Positions 23,332 through 33,681 are shown, numbered from the stretch's first letter. The stretch is DNA of 64,000 bases from Rana temporaria (GCF_905171775.1 NC_053489.1:143384142-143448141), one strand, 5' to 3'. Notes: generated from the letters alone by a model not told the origin. Made by a program: numbers and translations.

Positions 23332-24347
23332 TTCTCAGGGGTAGAGGTCTGTCTCAGAAAGTAATCTCTACCCTAATCAGAGCCAGGAAACCGGTCTCTA
23401 GGGTGATTTATTACAGGGTCTGGAAGGCCTATGTAGGCTGGTGTGAGTCCAAGCGATGGCTTTCTCGCAAATTTACCATCGATAGAGTATTAAGTTTTCT
23501 CCAGCTAGGAGTGGATAAAGGATTGGCATTAAGCACAATCAAAGGACAGATTTCTGCTCTGTCAGTGTGGTTTCAGCGGCCGCTGGCCACCCACTCGCTG
23601 GTTAAGACCTTCCTTCAAGGGGTCTTACGTATTAGACCTCCAGTTAAATCCCCGCTTTGTCCGTGGGATTTAAATCTTGTTCTGTCAAGTTTACAGAAAC
23701 AACCGTTTGAGCCGTTGGCTGATATTCCTTTGGTTCTACTGACAAGGAAGTTAGTATTTTTGGTTGCCATAGTTTCCGCAAGAAGAGTTTCGGAGCTGGC
23801 GGCCTTATCCTGTAAGGAACCATATCTTGTTTTTCATAAGGACAGGGTCGTTCTCCGCCCTCATCCTTCCTTCCTACCGAAGGTCATATCCAGTTTTCAT
23901 TTGAACCAGGATTTGGTATTACCATCCTTCTTCCCTAAACCTACTTCCAGAAAGGAAGGGTTGCTGCATACCTTGGATATTGTCAGGGCCATGAAGGCCT
24001 ATCTTAAAGCTACAAAGAAGATCTGGAAGACAGATGTGCTGTTCATTCTACCGGATGGGCCCAAGAAGGGGCAGGCAGCTGCAAAGTCCACCATTTCTAG
24101 GTGGATTAAGCAATTAATCACTCAGGCCTATGGCTTGAAAGGGTTGCCTCCTCCAGTATCATTAAAGGCTCATTCTACTAGAGCCATGGGCGCCTCCTGG
24201 GCAGCACACCACCAGATCTCTATGGCTCAAGTTTGCAAGGCGGCAACCTGGTCTTCTGTCCACACGTTTACAAAATTCTACAAGTTGGACGTAAGAAGGA
24301 ATACTGATACTGCCTTCGGGCAGGCAGTGCTGCAGGCTGCAGTTTGA
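21555..24347 (+). CDS. DIRS tyrosine recombinase in a 930-codon overlapping frame
   Basis: The enzyme proper occupies about residues 580-930 (23290-24347). SARRVSELAAL supplies the first catalytic Arg, HSTRAMGAS the His-x-x-Arg box, and FTKFYKLDV the nucleophilic Tyr. It joins circular cDNA to the genome by strand exchange. The first about 590 codons are read in a different frame over the RT/RNase H gene and look like low-complexity antitype sequence. The true start may lie further 3', or expression may need recoding. The frame has no stop over its entire length, which is consistent with a young copy. Confidence 0.85.
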   Translation: MGSQHSRRVGTVFRGHRLQIRFPKVSSSSFPGVEDSKRSASDSGQPGTGAGFLLQPIHHPQWRCQANFGPKDGKCISKDPLISDGIRAVSSCHTPEGRLHGVHRHKGCLPSCSNLSATSKISTLHGGFASLPIRGASLRVGYGPPGVHEGPSSDPSQAKDPRGHDPSIPGRPPSHRPLVSRLGASSGPHGPIPREVRLSPKSRKVSFPAHKAVGISRHEIRHRTTRSVPTSEEGKSHQGINPTGSKQERTDYSPMYEVTRQDGGHIRGGTIRPEPHSHPTGSHPVSMEQKATGLGYPVAALIKSPTKSVLVVRPSESTEREVFQPSGLEDSDHRRQPDGLGSNFGWLHSPRYLGKAREAVAHQHLGAQSCSTSPQGLDVKIAGVPGENSIRQCHGRGIHKSPRGNQESSRSERGELDSPMGRGSCALHIGNIHSRSGQLSGGLLKPPDSMAGGMVSASTSLSSTLPKMGSAGRGYHGIETQQETRQVHIPLKGSDGLRNRCVGLPLASVQTSLCVSPAPVTTPPAAQDPGGAHTSHPGSSSMAQKGMVLTNLKDGSGRPLDSSSTARPAIARSDPPPCLTASKFDGLEAESLILRGRGLSQKVISTLIRARKPVSRVIYYRVWKAYVGWCESKRWLSRKFTIDRVLSFLQLGVDKGLALSTIKGQISALSVWFQRPLATHSLVKTFLQGVLRIRPPVKSPLCPWDLNLVLSSLQKQPFEPLADIPLVLLTRKLVFLVAIVSARRVSELAALSCKEPYLVFHKDRVVLRPHPSFLPKVISSFHLNQDLVLPSFFPKPTSRKEGLLHTLDIVRAMKAYLKATKKIWKTDVLFILPDGPKKGQAAAKSTISRWIKQLITQAYGLKGLPPPVSLKAHSTRAMGASWAAHHQISMAQVCKAATWSSVHTFTKFYKLDVRRNTDTAFGQAVLQAAV

Positions 24348-24514
24348 GACCCTCGGATTCCGGGGGCTCCTCTTTTTTGAGTTAAATTTAAAATTTAAAA
24401 ATTATTTTTCTCAACTAAATTGGATTTATTATGATTTGAGTATATCTCTAAATTAAATCCTTTTGTCTTGGAGATGTTCTCCCTCCCCTCATTGTAAGCA
24501 TTGCTTTGGGACAT

Positions 24515-24630
24515 CCCATATAGTAATGAATGCCGCTCTGTGTCCCGTGATGTACGATAAAGAAAAAGAGATTTTTAATACAGCTTACCTGTAAAATCTT
24601 TTTCTTGGAGTACATCACGGGACACAGAGC
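24515..24630 (+). repeat. Internal complementary region of the DIRS element
   Basis: The first half is complementary to the outer left terminus (GTGATGTACGATAAAGAAAA). The second half (GATTTTTAATACAGC, then ACCTGTAAAATCTTTTTCTT) is complementary to the outer right terminus. The two terminus complements sit back to back. This is exactly the template needed to align both cDNA ends for circle closure in the DIRS model. Confidence 0.9.
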
Positions 24631-24680
24631 TCCCACCCCTCTTTTTTGAGGACCATTTTGGGAGGCATACTGCTTGCTAC

Positions 24681-24860
24681 AAAACTGAGGTACTCCTCCT
24701 ATGGGAGGGGGTTATATAGGGAGGGGCATTTCCTGTTTGAGATTGCCAGTGTCTACACCTGAAGGTACTCCATATAACCCATATAGTAATGAATGCCGCT
24801 CTGTGTCCCGTGATGTACTCCAAGAAAAAGATTTTACAGGTAAGCTGTATTAAAAATCTC
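24681..24860 (+). repeat. Right inverted terminal repeat of the DIRS element
   Basis: It matches the left repeat in inverted orientation up to 24817. It then carries an extra about 43 bp (CCAAGAAAAAG to AAAAATCT) that is present only at this end and in the internal complementary region, as expected for unequal DIRS termini. Confidence 0.88.
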
Positions 24861-24871
24861 TTTTTTTTTAA

Positions 24872-25770
24872 CCACTTAGGACCCGTACCAATATGCAGGT
24901 AAAGGACCAGGCCCCTTTTTGCGATTCGACACTGCGTCGCTTTAACTGACAATTGCGCGGTTGTGCGACGTGGCTCCCAAACAAAATTGGCGCTTTTTTC
25001 CCCCCACAAATAGAGCTTTCTTTTGGTGGTATTTGATCACCTCTGCAGTTTTTATTTTTTGCGCTATAAACAAAAATAGAGCGACAATTTTGAAAAAAAT
25101 GCAATATTTTTTACTATAATAAATATCCCCCAAAAATATATTTTTTCCTCAGTTTAGGCCGATACGTATTCTTCTACCTAATTTATAGCGTTTACAAAAT
25201 AGGGGATAGTTTTATTGCATTTCTATTAATTTTTTTTTTTTTTTTTTACTACTAATGATGCGATCAGCGATTTTTTTAGTGACTGCGAGATTATGGTGGA
25301 CACATCGGACAATTTTGACACATTTTTGGGACCATTGTCATTTTCACAGCAAAAAGTGCTATAAAAATGCATTGTTTACTGTGAAAATGGCAATTGCTGT
25401 TTGGGAGTTAACCACTAGGGGGCGCTGAAGGGGTTAAGTGCAACCTCATATGTGTTTCTAACTGTAGGGGGGCAGGGCTGGACGTGTGACATCATTGATC
25501 ACCTTTCCCTATATCAGGGAACAGACGATCAATGACAGCGCCACTGTGAAGAACGGAGAAGGTGTGTTTACACACACACACACACCTCTCCCCGTTCTTC
25601 AGCTCCTGTGACCGATCGCGGGACATTCGGTGGCAATCGGGTCCGCGGCCAGAGCTTCGGACCGCGCCACGCCCCACGGCTGGGCATTTAACAATCACGT
25701 ACAGGTACGTGATTGTGCCCAGCCATGCCATTCTGCCGACGTATATCGGCGTAAGGCGGTCCTTAAGTGG
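24872..25770 (+). mobile_element. TTAA-flanked piggyBac-type MITE, copy C
   Basis: CCACTTAGG at the left and CCTTAAGTGG at the right are bordered by TTAA at 24868-24871 and 25771-25774. The CAAATAGAGCTTTC / TTTGGTGGTATTTGATCACC hallmark is at about 25009-25040. It is about 900 bp and non-coding. It lies directly 3' of the DIRS element, about 40 bp from TMED7 exon 2. Confidence 0.85.
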
Positions 25771-25810
25771 TTAAACAGCATATTATTCTTAGAAGCCATT
25801 CATACTCTAC

Positions 25811-26056
25811 CTGAGTCAGTGCAGTTGCTCTGTTCTCACTGGGGAACAGTGGAGGATCTTCTCCAACTTGGAAATCAAAGTAGACGGTCTTGTGGGTGAA
25901 CGTGGAAAACTCATTGCTGAAACAGAACTTGTATGTGCCATTGCGGGTGGCTGTGAAGGTGAAGCTGTCGTACTGCTTCTTCATCTCCTTGTACAACACT
26001 ATGCCATCAGGGTCTTCTAGCCGGCAATCCACATCATAATGACCACCTGTAATCAC
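25811..26056 (-). CDS. TMED7: TMED7 coding exon 2 (GOLD domain)
   Basis: Encodes residues 57-138, most of the GOLD domain. Visible are ITGGHYDVDC, the sequon NGT at 95, the Cys at 101 that pairs with Cys 40 or 67 region cysteines in p24 proteins, and FSTFTHKTVYFDFQVGEDPP. The acceptor (ATTTATATCAG) and donor (CAG/GTAGAG) are canonical, and both junctions are phase 0. The GOLD domain selects GPI-anchored and other secretory cargo. Confidence 0.95.
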
Positions 26057-26159
26057 CTGATATAAATTTAAGAAAAAAAAAGTCAGAAAGACACTAAGGG
26101 TTCACAACAGGTCCTCAACGTTAAGGGTCTGTGGTAATGAGCAAATAGAGCATTCTATG

Positions 26160-26800
26160 AGGTGTATGATATTTGCAATCGAGATAGGTTTGAAACCCTT
26201 CTGGGAATAAAAAATTTTTTCAAAGTAATAAACATGTTATACTTACCTGCGATGTTCAATGGTATTGCACAAAGCAGCCACCAACCTCCTTTTCTGGAGA
26301 CTCCCGCTGGCTCCTCTTCTGTGCTTGCTCCCATAGCAAGTAGGGATCGACCGATTATACCCCCCCCTTTCGCCGATCGCCTGGGCTCTCCCGTGCCACC
26401 AGGAGGCTGGAGCAACCAGCCAGCACATCTGCCGGCTGGCCGAAGACCCGAACTAAGCCGATGCTTCATTCATGTCTCGGATCTAGTAACCCGGAAGCAA
26501 TGTCATGGCATCATTTCCCAAATTACTGGCATCTTAAAGGCCCCAGTTTAAAAAAAATATATAAAGTATTCAAAAACGTCAATCTTGACGTTTTTAATAC
26601 TTTCAAGTGCAGAGGAGGGTTGTGGGGTCTTATAGACGCACGATCCCTCCATCAAGAGTACCTGTCACTGCCTATTATGGTCACAAGGGATGTTTACATT
26701 CCTTGTGACAGCAATAACCCTAATAAAAAAAAAAAAAAAAAAAAAGGTATTATATTGCTGCGGAAAACAAAAAGAAGTAACGGAAGTTGACCAGTCCACT
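26160..26800. repeat. Degenerate interspersed repeat with short palindrome
   Basis: The block TTATACTTACCTGCGATG near 26237 and the following CT/AG-rich 150 bp resemble a dispersed anuran repeat that I cannot name. A clean hairpin lies at 26567-26606 (AAAACGTCAA/TTGACGTTTT). A poly-A tract at 26726-26746 follows ATAACCCT. It lies within TMED7 intron 1. Confidence 0.4.
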
Positions 26801-28202
26801 ACAGAAAAAAAAATGTCAAAGTGGATTACCAAACTGGGAAAGTACTAAGCGGTTGTTGACAAACTAGGCTGGTCCTGGAATGTATGATAAGATAATCTCA
26901 CACCTTATAGCTGAAATGCAAACACTGCATGGCACAAATTATTTTCTATATTCAACTTGATCAGTTTAGCCAAGTTTGTCTCAGTGACTGCAAGCTGAGC
27001 TCCAGGCAAATAGATAATTACACAGATAAAATACATAGAAGGAAGAGGTTTTACCCGACAAAAGATTTGTTTGTTCATCCGGTCCAGCGATTTACACAGC
27101 TCTGCCACAGTAAAGCACTGTCTGGCTTTCTCTTTACTTGATATTCAACAAGCACCACAGGAAGCAAGTGGGAATCCCTCCAAAGCGAGGGGAAATACAA
27201 TTTGGACAGTTATGACCAGAAAAAATGCTCCCACTGAAAAATGTCTCTGCTTCTCCTTCTCCCACCGACAATTATTAAATGTCGGATTTCCCATTACAGT
27301 CAATCTCCTCAGTAAAGACACAGCCAGCAATAAAAACATGACACATTGTATAAAAACAGTAATTAAAGACTTTGGCATATTGATCACAAATGAAATAATG
27401 GTGATCATTGAAAAACAAAGAAAATAAAAGAAAAATAAAATGCTGTTTGGAAAAGAAACCTGTACTTCTTTGGGAACAAAAAAAAAAACAAAAAAAAAAA
27501 ACGAGTGCAGGCATTAGCAAACATGAATAGTAAAGAATAGCTTTGTAATAGTTTGCCATAACCAGTTTGACAGGTTGGCTTTAGACCCATATAAAGAATT
27601 ACTGTGCGAGGAGAGATCATCAAATGAAGCAAAGTAGAGTGTGTGTTCAGCAAAATGATGCCAACATGCAAGCCAGGTGATTGAATGGCAAATAGATCAG
27701 CAGAGCTGTAAAAATCACATAAATCAACATTTGTTAGACCTAATGTACTAATAATTGGTCCATGTATGCAAAATATTCCTAGGCAAGCCACAATTCGAAC
27801 AGCCAAAAACAAATAAAAGCAAGGGTCATACCTTCAATCACATAGTCCTATTTGCTGTGTTAAAACAGAGAGAAAATCTGAAAAACTGCAGATTCAGAAA
27901 CGGCCCATAAATACAAGCCACTGTGTGTGGAATAACCTAGAATGCAGAAAGCGACCCACTCAAATCTCCACCTAACAACTACCAGAAAAGGTCATAAATG
28001 TGAATTTTTTGTCAAAGATTATTTGACAATTTTTTGTCAAAGAGTAGGTTGCCAACCTAACAACAATATATTGGGTCTAGCAGTCCAATCACATAACAAC
28101 CAGCTTTGGTGGAAACAATTATATTACACTCACATCAATAACAAACAGGTATTACTGTTCATAGAAGGGCACTGCTTTCTACACCACGGCCTTCGAAACA
28201 AC
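26801..28202. other. TMED7 intron 1, no recognised feature
   Basis: AT-rich intronic DNA. Frames up to 135 codons at 27405-27812 are composition artefacts without domains. Confidence 0.4.
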
Positions 28203-28561
28203 TAAGGCCCCTTCCACACAGGGACAGATCTGCTTGCAGCGGTCTGCCAGCTTAGCGGGAGACCTCTCTGTTGATCTCCGCTGAGCCGGCGGATGACAGG
28301 TCCCTCTCTGCTCACTGAGTGGGGAGGGGCTTGTCCAGCGCCGCTGTCTCCTATGGAGAGATAGGACGAAAACGGACAGCATGTCCGTTTTCATCAGATC
28401 TCGACGGATCGCCATCCGTCTGATTTTAGCGGATCGGATGTCAGCGGACATGTCACTGCTGACATCCGACGCTCCATAGAGATGTATGGAGCGGCCGTTC
28501 AGGTCCGCCGAAAAAACTGACAGGCGGACCTGAGCTGCCCGACCGTTTAAAAGGGGTCTAA
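28203..28561. mobile_element. MITE with AAGGCCCCTT ends
   Basis: TAAGGCCCCTTCCACACAG at the left and AAAAGGGGTCTAA at the right, with inner inverted blocks (AGCGGTCTGCC, CGGATGTCAGCGGACATG). It is non-coding and GC-rich relative to its surroundings. Confidence 0.6.
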
Positions 28562-28881
28562 ATGTGCTTTTTCTTTTAAACTACTGTAATTGTGTGCTTT
28601 CCAACACTGGTTATAATATTTATTCTGTGGTAGTTTTGTTGTGATCCCTGTCCCTGAATAACACGACATATACAAAGAACAATCATGTGTCTTCTATCAC
28701 GCTGAATGAAACAAACGGCTCAATGCATAACTAAAACCAAAGAAAGCCTGGGAGAATATACAATGCCAACAACTGTAGAATGACAGGCACAAGCTAACTT
28801 GCCACATGATATATAAAAAAAATATATATATATTAATTGTATAAAGAACTGATGTAAAGAACTTGTCATGTTCTCACAAAT
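28562..28881. other. TMED7 intron 1, no recognised feature
   Basis: About 320 bp of AT-rich intron, with a short AATATATATATAT tract near 28818. Confidence 0.35.
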
Positions 28882-28889
28882 GTGTAGAG

Positions 28890-29074
28890 CAACGTTTCTA
28901 AACTCCAGTCCTCAAGGCGCCCCAACAGGTCAGGTTTTTAGGATTTTCCTCAGATGAAACGGCTGTGGTAATTACTAAGGCAGTGAAACTGATCAAATCA
29001 CCTGTGCAAAATAATGGAAAGCCTGAAAACATGACCTGTTGGGGAGCCTTGAGGACTGGATTTGAGAAACACTG
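28890..29074. mobile_element. hAT MITE with perfect 8-bp target duplication
   Basis: The flanks are identical GTGTAGAG (28882-28889 and 29075-29082). The 185-bp unit has inverted ends CAACGTTTCTAAACTCCAGT / CTGGATTTGAGAAACACTG and inner arms AACAGGTCAGGTTTT / AAAACATGACCTGTT. A member of a widespread small hAT family. Confidence 0.9.
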
Positions 29075-29082
29075 GTGTAGAG

Positions 29083-29430
29083 TACATAGCATCCTGTGCA
29101 CTCTGTAGACAGACACCACATGATGCGTCTTCATGCTTATTTCCTTTCCCTGAAGTAGGTTGGGAAAATCCAGTTATATGTATGAAACCTTGGGCCAAGG
29201 TTATTCATAGTGAAGCTTAATGTTCACCCATATTGGCCCCAGAGGCAGCATAATGTCAATTCTTCCTATAGCCAGCCAACAGGCAGAAGATGTGGCTATT
29301 ATGGACTGGGCTCACACTAGGTGCTGTGTACTATAAAGGTTAAATGTGAAACAGACAGATATAATGATCTATGCACTGTATATACCATTACCAGGGAACT
29401 AAATGTCACAGGTTATATGTCATTTGACCA
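29083..29430. other. TMED7 intron 1, no recognised feature
   Basis: About 350 bp without assignable content, up to the left inverted repeat of the Tc1 element. Confidence 0.35.
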
Positions 29431-29719
29431 GAACTAAAGGGACCCCTGTTAAAATGTCAGGGTTTTGTGATGTAAAAAATAAATTTGTATGACCTATGAA
29501 CTGTACAACTCAGTTGAACAACAAACTGAAATCATTTAGGTGGAGGGAAGTAAAAAAAAAAAAAATAATATGGTTGCATAATTGTGCACCCCCTTAAACT
29601 AATATTTTGTTGAAGCACCTTTTGATTTTATAACAGCACTCAGTCTTTTTGGGTATGAGTCCATCAGCATGGCACATCTTGACTTTGCAATATTTGTCCT
29701 CGTCTTTGCAAAAACACTA

Positions 29720-31154
29720 CTAATCTGTCAGATTATGAGGACAACTCCTGTTCACAGCCCCCTTCATATCAACCCACAGATTTTCAATTGGATTCAGGTC
29801 TGGGCTCTGGCTGAGCCATTCCAAAACCTTCTTTTTCTGGTGAAGCCATTCATTTGTTGATTTGGATGTAAACTTTGGGTCGTTGTCATACTGAAATATG
29901 AAGTTCCTCTTCATTTTCAGCTTTCTAGCAGAAGCCTGAAGGTATTGTGCCAATACTGACTGGTATTTGGAACTGTTCATAATTCCCTCTACCTTGACCA
30001 AGGCCCCTGTTCCAGCTCAAGGAATACAGCCCCAAAGCATGATGATGCCACCACCATGCTTCACTTTGGGTATGGTGTTATTTTGGTTATGTGCAGTGTT
30101 GTTCTTACACCAAACATATCTTTTGGACTTATGGCCAAAAAGTTTAACCACTTCAATACCAGGCACTTTCCCCCCTTCCTGCCCAGGACAATTTTTAGCT
30201 TTTTTCGCTGTTGCACTTTGAATGACAACTGCGCGGTCATGCAGCACTGTATCCAAACAACATTTTTTATCATTTTATTCCCACAAATATAGCTTTCTTT
30301 TGGTGGTATTTGATCACCTCTGCTGTCTTTACTCGTTGCGCTATAAACGAAAAAAGATCTAAAACTGATGGGCCGCACTGATGAGGAGCTACTGACAGGC
30401 ATTACCGAGTGGCACTGACATGCATTTATGGGGACAGGCTGGCAGCTGATGGGCACCTTTTGATGGGGACTGTGCTGATAATCAATGTGCTGACTATCAG
30501 CACAGACCCTCCCCCCCCCTCGGACAGGGAGAGAACGATTGGCTCTCCCTGTCAGCTTGAACCGAGGAATGCACTTCCTGGTTCACGCAATGATCAGCTG
30601 TGATTGGCCACAGCTCATCACATGTTAAGAAGCCTTTGTCATAGGCTCCATACCACGATCAGCGTTGCAGTGTGTCAGACTGACGCACATCACCTCTGAT
30701 CGCCTTGCTGCGCAACCCAGAGAGCCGGCTGCGTTTTCCTGATCACGTCCGGTCAGGATAACCCAACCACTTTGCCGCCGTCATTCTGTTTTATGGCAAG
30801 TGGTTAACCTTGGTTTCATCAAACAATAACACATTTCCCCACATGCTTTTGGAATACTTCAGATGTGTTTTTGCAAAATTTAGCCGGGCTTGGATGTTTT
30901 TCTCCATAATAAAAGGCTTCCTTCCTTCCACTTTACCCCATTGAATAGACATATGACAAATACGGGAGATTGTTGTCACATGTACAAAATAGCCAGTACT
31001 TGCCAGATATTCCTGCAGCTCCTTTAATGTTGATGTAGGCCTCTTGGCAGCCTCCCTGACCAGTTTTCTTTGCATCAATTTTGGAGGGATGTCCAGTTCT
31101 TGGTAATGACACTGTTGTGCCATATTTTCTCCACTTAACCATGACTATCTTCAA
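29720..31154 (-). pseudogene. Tc1-type DDE transposase, fragmented
   Basis: From the 5' end on the minus strand: a paired-like DNA-binding segment (TVSLPRTGHPSKI, TLKELQEYLASTG), then NVLLFDETK (first catalytic Asp). After the MITE come HGGGIIMLWGC, FQYDNDPKFTSK (second Asp) and WLSQSPDLNPIENLW (catalytic Glu/Asp). This is the DDE/D architecture of Tc1 elements. Several frame changes and the inserted MITE inactivate it. Without the MITE and one TTAA, the frame reads straight across the insertion point. Confidence 0.85.
30148..30803 (+). mobile_element. TTAA-flanked piggyBac-type MITE, copy D, inside the Tc1 transposase
   Basis: CCACTTCAATACC to GGCAAGTGG, bordered by TTAA at 30144-30147 and 30804-30807. 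The ATAGCTTTCTTTTGGTGGTA block is at 30290-30309. Removing the unit plus one TTAA leaves the surrounding transposase frame uninterrupted, so the TTAA target duplication is demonstrated directly here. Confidence 0.92.
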
Positions 31155-31625
31155 CGTGTTCCATGGTATATCTAATGCCTTAGAAATTCTTTTGTACCCT
31201 TCTCCTGACTGATACCTTTTACAATGAGATCCCTCTGATGCTTTGGAAGTTCTCTGCAGACCATGGCTTTTTCTGTAGGATGCGACTAAGAAAATGTCAG
31301 GAAAGACCTACTAGAACAGCTAAACTTTATTTGGTGTTAATCAGAGGCATTTTAAACGATATCAGGTGTGTACTGACTCCTATTTAACACAAGTTTGAAT
31401 GTGATTGTTTAATTCTGAACACAGCTTCATGCCCAGTTATAAGAGTGTGCACACATTATTATTACTTACCCCCTAAAGGATTTCAGAGTTTTTCAATTGA
31501 GTAGTACAGCTTATAGGTCACATTAAAGGTGGAAAAAGTTCCGAAACAATTTATCTTTGTCTCATTTTTTTTACATCACAGAAACCTGACATTTTAACAG
31601 GGGTGTGTAGACTTTTTATATTCAT

Positions 31626-31940
31626 TGTTCTTCGGCCTACTAAATGGAAAAGAGAGCATGTTTCATCATCTATTGAAAATTCAGGTGAAGCATCGCTCAG
31701 CTATAAAATTCTGAAGCAAACATAGCAGCAACACTTTCTGGATGGTCTCATTCCTTGCTGAGTCTGAGCTTCTCATGCTTTCCCATTGCAGCTGGGTTCA
31801 CTGGCGGCAGGAGCTGGAACATGTTAAATGCTAAATACGGCGGAACATGTTCCAAAAAGACTGGGAGATGGCTTTTAAATTTGTTTTTTAATCATAACTG
31901 GTAAAAAAAAAAAAAAAAGAGAATTTGGAAGTCTTCATAC
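31626..31940. other. TMED7 intron 1, exon-proximal part
   Basis: About 300 bp between the Tc1 element and the exon 1 donor. No feature apart from a poly-A run near 31905. Confidence 0.4.
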
Positions 31941-32108
31941 CTGAAATTCTAGTGTACACTTGGTTCCCTGAGTAATATCTTCATAGAAGCACTGCTTGGC
32001 ATTATCAGGCAGTTCAAAGGTGATTTCTGATGCAGTGGCACATCCCAGAGCAAGCAGAAGTAGTGACAGCAAAGACCTCCAACTGGATTTGTACAAACAA
32101 CGCAGCAT
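31941..32108 (-). CDS. TMED7: TMED7 coding exon 1: p24-family cargo receptor
   Basis: TMED7 is a type I membrane protein of the p24 family. It cycles between ER and Golgi in COPII and COPI vesicles and sorts secretory cargo in hetero-oligomers with other TMED proteins. This exon gives residues 1-56: a signal peptide (about 1-27, LLSLLLLALGCATA, cleaved before SEITF) and the start of the GOLD domain (FELPDNAKQCFYED, Cys 40 and Cys 51). The Met at 32108 is the only one in a suitable context. Donor CAG/GTATGA follows at 31940. With exons at 25811-26056 and 16790-17026 the protein is 216 aa, close to the 224 aa of human TMED7. All junctions are phase 0 and there are no stops, so the gene appears functional. 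Confidence 0.95.
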
Positions 32109-32149
32109 CTTCAGGTTTTACTGGCCACTACCACAACAACAATCTCCTT
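32109..32149 (-). other. TMED7: 5' untranslated part of the TMED7 start-codon exon
   Basis: On the minus strand a strong acceptor (ATTCTTTATTTTGCAG) precedes 32149, only 41 nt before the start codon. This implies a spliced, non-coding upstream exon. The best candidate donor is at 37416. Confidence 0.7.
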
Positions 32150-32514
32150 CTGCAAAATAAAGAATACAAGACAGTAAGTCAGTTTCTCAATTATTGGCAT
32201 GATTTATGATAGAAATACTAAAATGTTATGTCTTTCTCTGTAAGCTCCAACAAATCCAATTGACAGCACTTTACAACAGGGTGGATAAAAATAAATGATT
32301 TAAAAATAAATAATAATCGGATTTGTTTTGCAAATCTATGTACACTACAAACTGTATGACTAAAATGGTCCTGATATCGCTGTTTCATTAACCTGACAGC
32401 TTATTCTAAATACAATCTTTAATATTTCCAAACAAAATGGTTTCCTAACTACAAGCAAGAATTAGTCCTTACATTTAAAGAGCACCTGTCATGTCAGATG
32501 CATCATGGCAGCGC
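32150..32514. other. TMED7 5' UTR intron, proximal part
   Basis: Intronic AT-rich sequence. A pyrimidine tract and branchpoint-like CTGAC/CTTAC lie just above 32152 on the minus strand. No other feature. Confidence 0.4.
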
Positions 32515-33285
32515 CCGGGTTGACAAATTTGCTTGGAATCTAGGAGCCAGCTAAAAAAGTTAGGAGCCAGAAAACGCGCCCCGTCGCGACGAGCTTGCGT
32601 GCAGAAGCGAACACATACGTGAGCAGCGACCGCACATGTAAACAGTGTTCAAACCACACATGTAAGGTATCGCCGCGATTGGTAGAGCGAGAGCAATAAT
32701 TCTAGCCCTAGACCTCCTCTAACTCAAAACATGCAACCTGTAGAGTTTTTTAAACGTCGCCTATGGAGATTTTAAAGGGTAAAAATTTTACGCCATTCCA
32801 CGAGCGGACGCAATTTTGAATTGTTGGGTATCAATTTACTCGGCGTAACATTATCTTTCATAATATTAAAAAAAATGGGGATAATTTTACTGTTGTCTTA
32901 TTTAATTAAAAAAAGTGTAATTTTTTCCCCAAAAAAGTGTGCTTGCAAGACCGCTGCGCAAATACGGCATAACAGAAAGTATTGCAACGATCGCCATTTT
33001 ATTCTCTAGGGTGTTAGGATAAAAAAATATATATATATAATGTTTGGGGGTTCTAATTAGAGGGAAGAAGATGGCAGTGAAAATAGTGAAAAATTACATT
33101 AGAATTGCTGTTTAACTTGTAATGCTTAACTTGTAATACCAACGGCTCACCACCAGATGGTGCCAGCTCACAAAAAAAAAAAAAACATTTTTTTTTGTTG
33201 CCCCCCCTTCCAAGCCAAGTCGCCAGGACCCTATTTCTAGTCGCCATGGCGACCTGGCGCCCGGGATTTGTTGACCCCTGCGTTA
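32515..33285 (-). mobile_element. hAT-like non-autonomous element, copy 2
   Basis: The left end GCGCCCGGGTTGACAAATTT is mirrored by AAATCCCGGGCGCC reading inward from the right end (ACAAATCCCGGGCGCCAGG on the minus strand). The body matches copy 1 (12574-13040) in inverse orientation. The terminus resembles CAGGGGTCAACAAA of hAT elements. Poly-A/T tracts occur inside. It is non-coding. Confidence 0.72.
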
Positions 33286-33510
33286 GCGGGCATCCACTTA
33301 CCTGCTGCCGCCACATGCCTCACCTTGTGCCACTGCCACATCACCAGCCGTCCCATTAAAGTGAATGGGAGTGTCGGTGAGTCAACAGCGAGTCAGAGGA
33401 GCTGCTGTGGGACAGAACTGACAGTTGCTTTTTAAAAAGCCACCCTGCTTTACAGTACAGTACACTATGATCACAGTGAGAATGTGCTCTACTGAATCAT
33501 GTACATCCAC

Positions 33511-33681
33511 ACAGAGGAATTAATTTACTAAAACTGGAGAGTGGAAAATCTGGTGCCGCTGTACATAGAAACCAATCAGCTTCCAGGCTTTTTGGTCAAA
33601 GCCTAACTGAACAAGTTGAATTTAGAAGCCGATTGGCTGCAATGCACAGGTGCACTCTCCAGTTTTAGTAAATCAACCCCA
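33511..33681. mobile_element. Small MITE
   Basis: AATTTACTAAAACTGGAGAG at the left is mirrored by CTCTCCAGTTTTAGTAAAT at the right. The inner arms include AACCAATCAGCTTC / GAAGCCGATTGG. 170 bp, non-coding. Confidence 0.8.

Larger units (their letters stand above)
18846..24860 (+). mobile_element. DIRS-type retrotransposon, nearly complete
   Basis: All hallmarks of a DIRS element are present: inverted terminal repeats (18850-18996 and 24681-24860), an internal complementary region (24515-24630), gag, an RT/RNase H frame and an overlapping tyrosine recombinase frame. DIRS elements use the internal complementary region to close a circular cDNA, which the recombinase then integrates without target duplication. 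Only one in-frame stop (22147-22149) was found in the coding region. It is on + and therefore antisense to TMED7, in whose intron 2 it sits. Confidence 0.93.
29431..31625 (-). mobile_element. Tc1-like DNA transposon, defective, split by a MITE
   Basis: Inverted repeats of about 170-190 bp bound the unit. ACCCCTGTTAAAATGTCAGG at the left is mirrored by CCTGACATTTTAACAGGGGT at the right, with further matches around GACCTATGAACTGTAC. The interior is a Tc1/mariner transposase on the minus strand. The extreme TA-flanked ends could not be fixed. Copy D of the TTAA MITE (30148-30803) lies inside. Confidence 0.85.

Noticed and set aside
27405..27812. 135-codon minus-strand hydrophobic frame
   Set aside because: AT-rich, Phe/Leu-rich composition typical of random intronic sequence; no homologue recognised.
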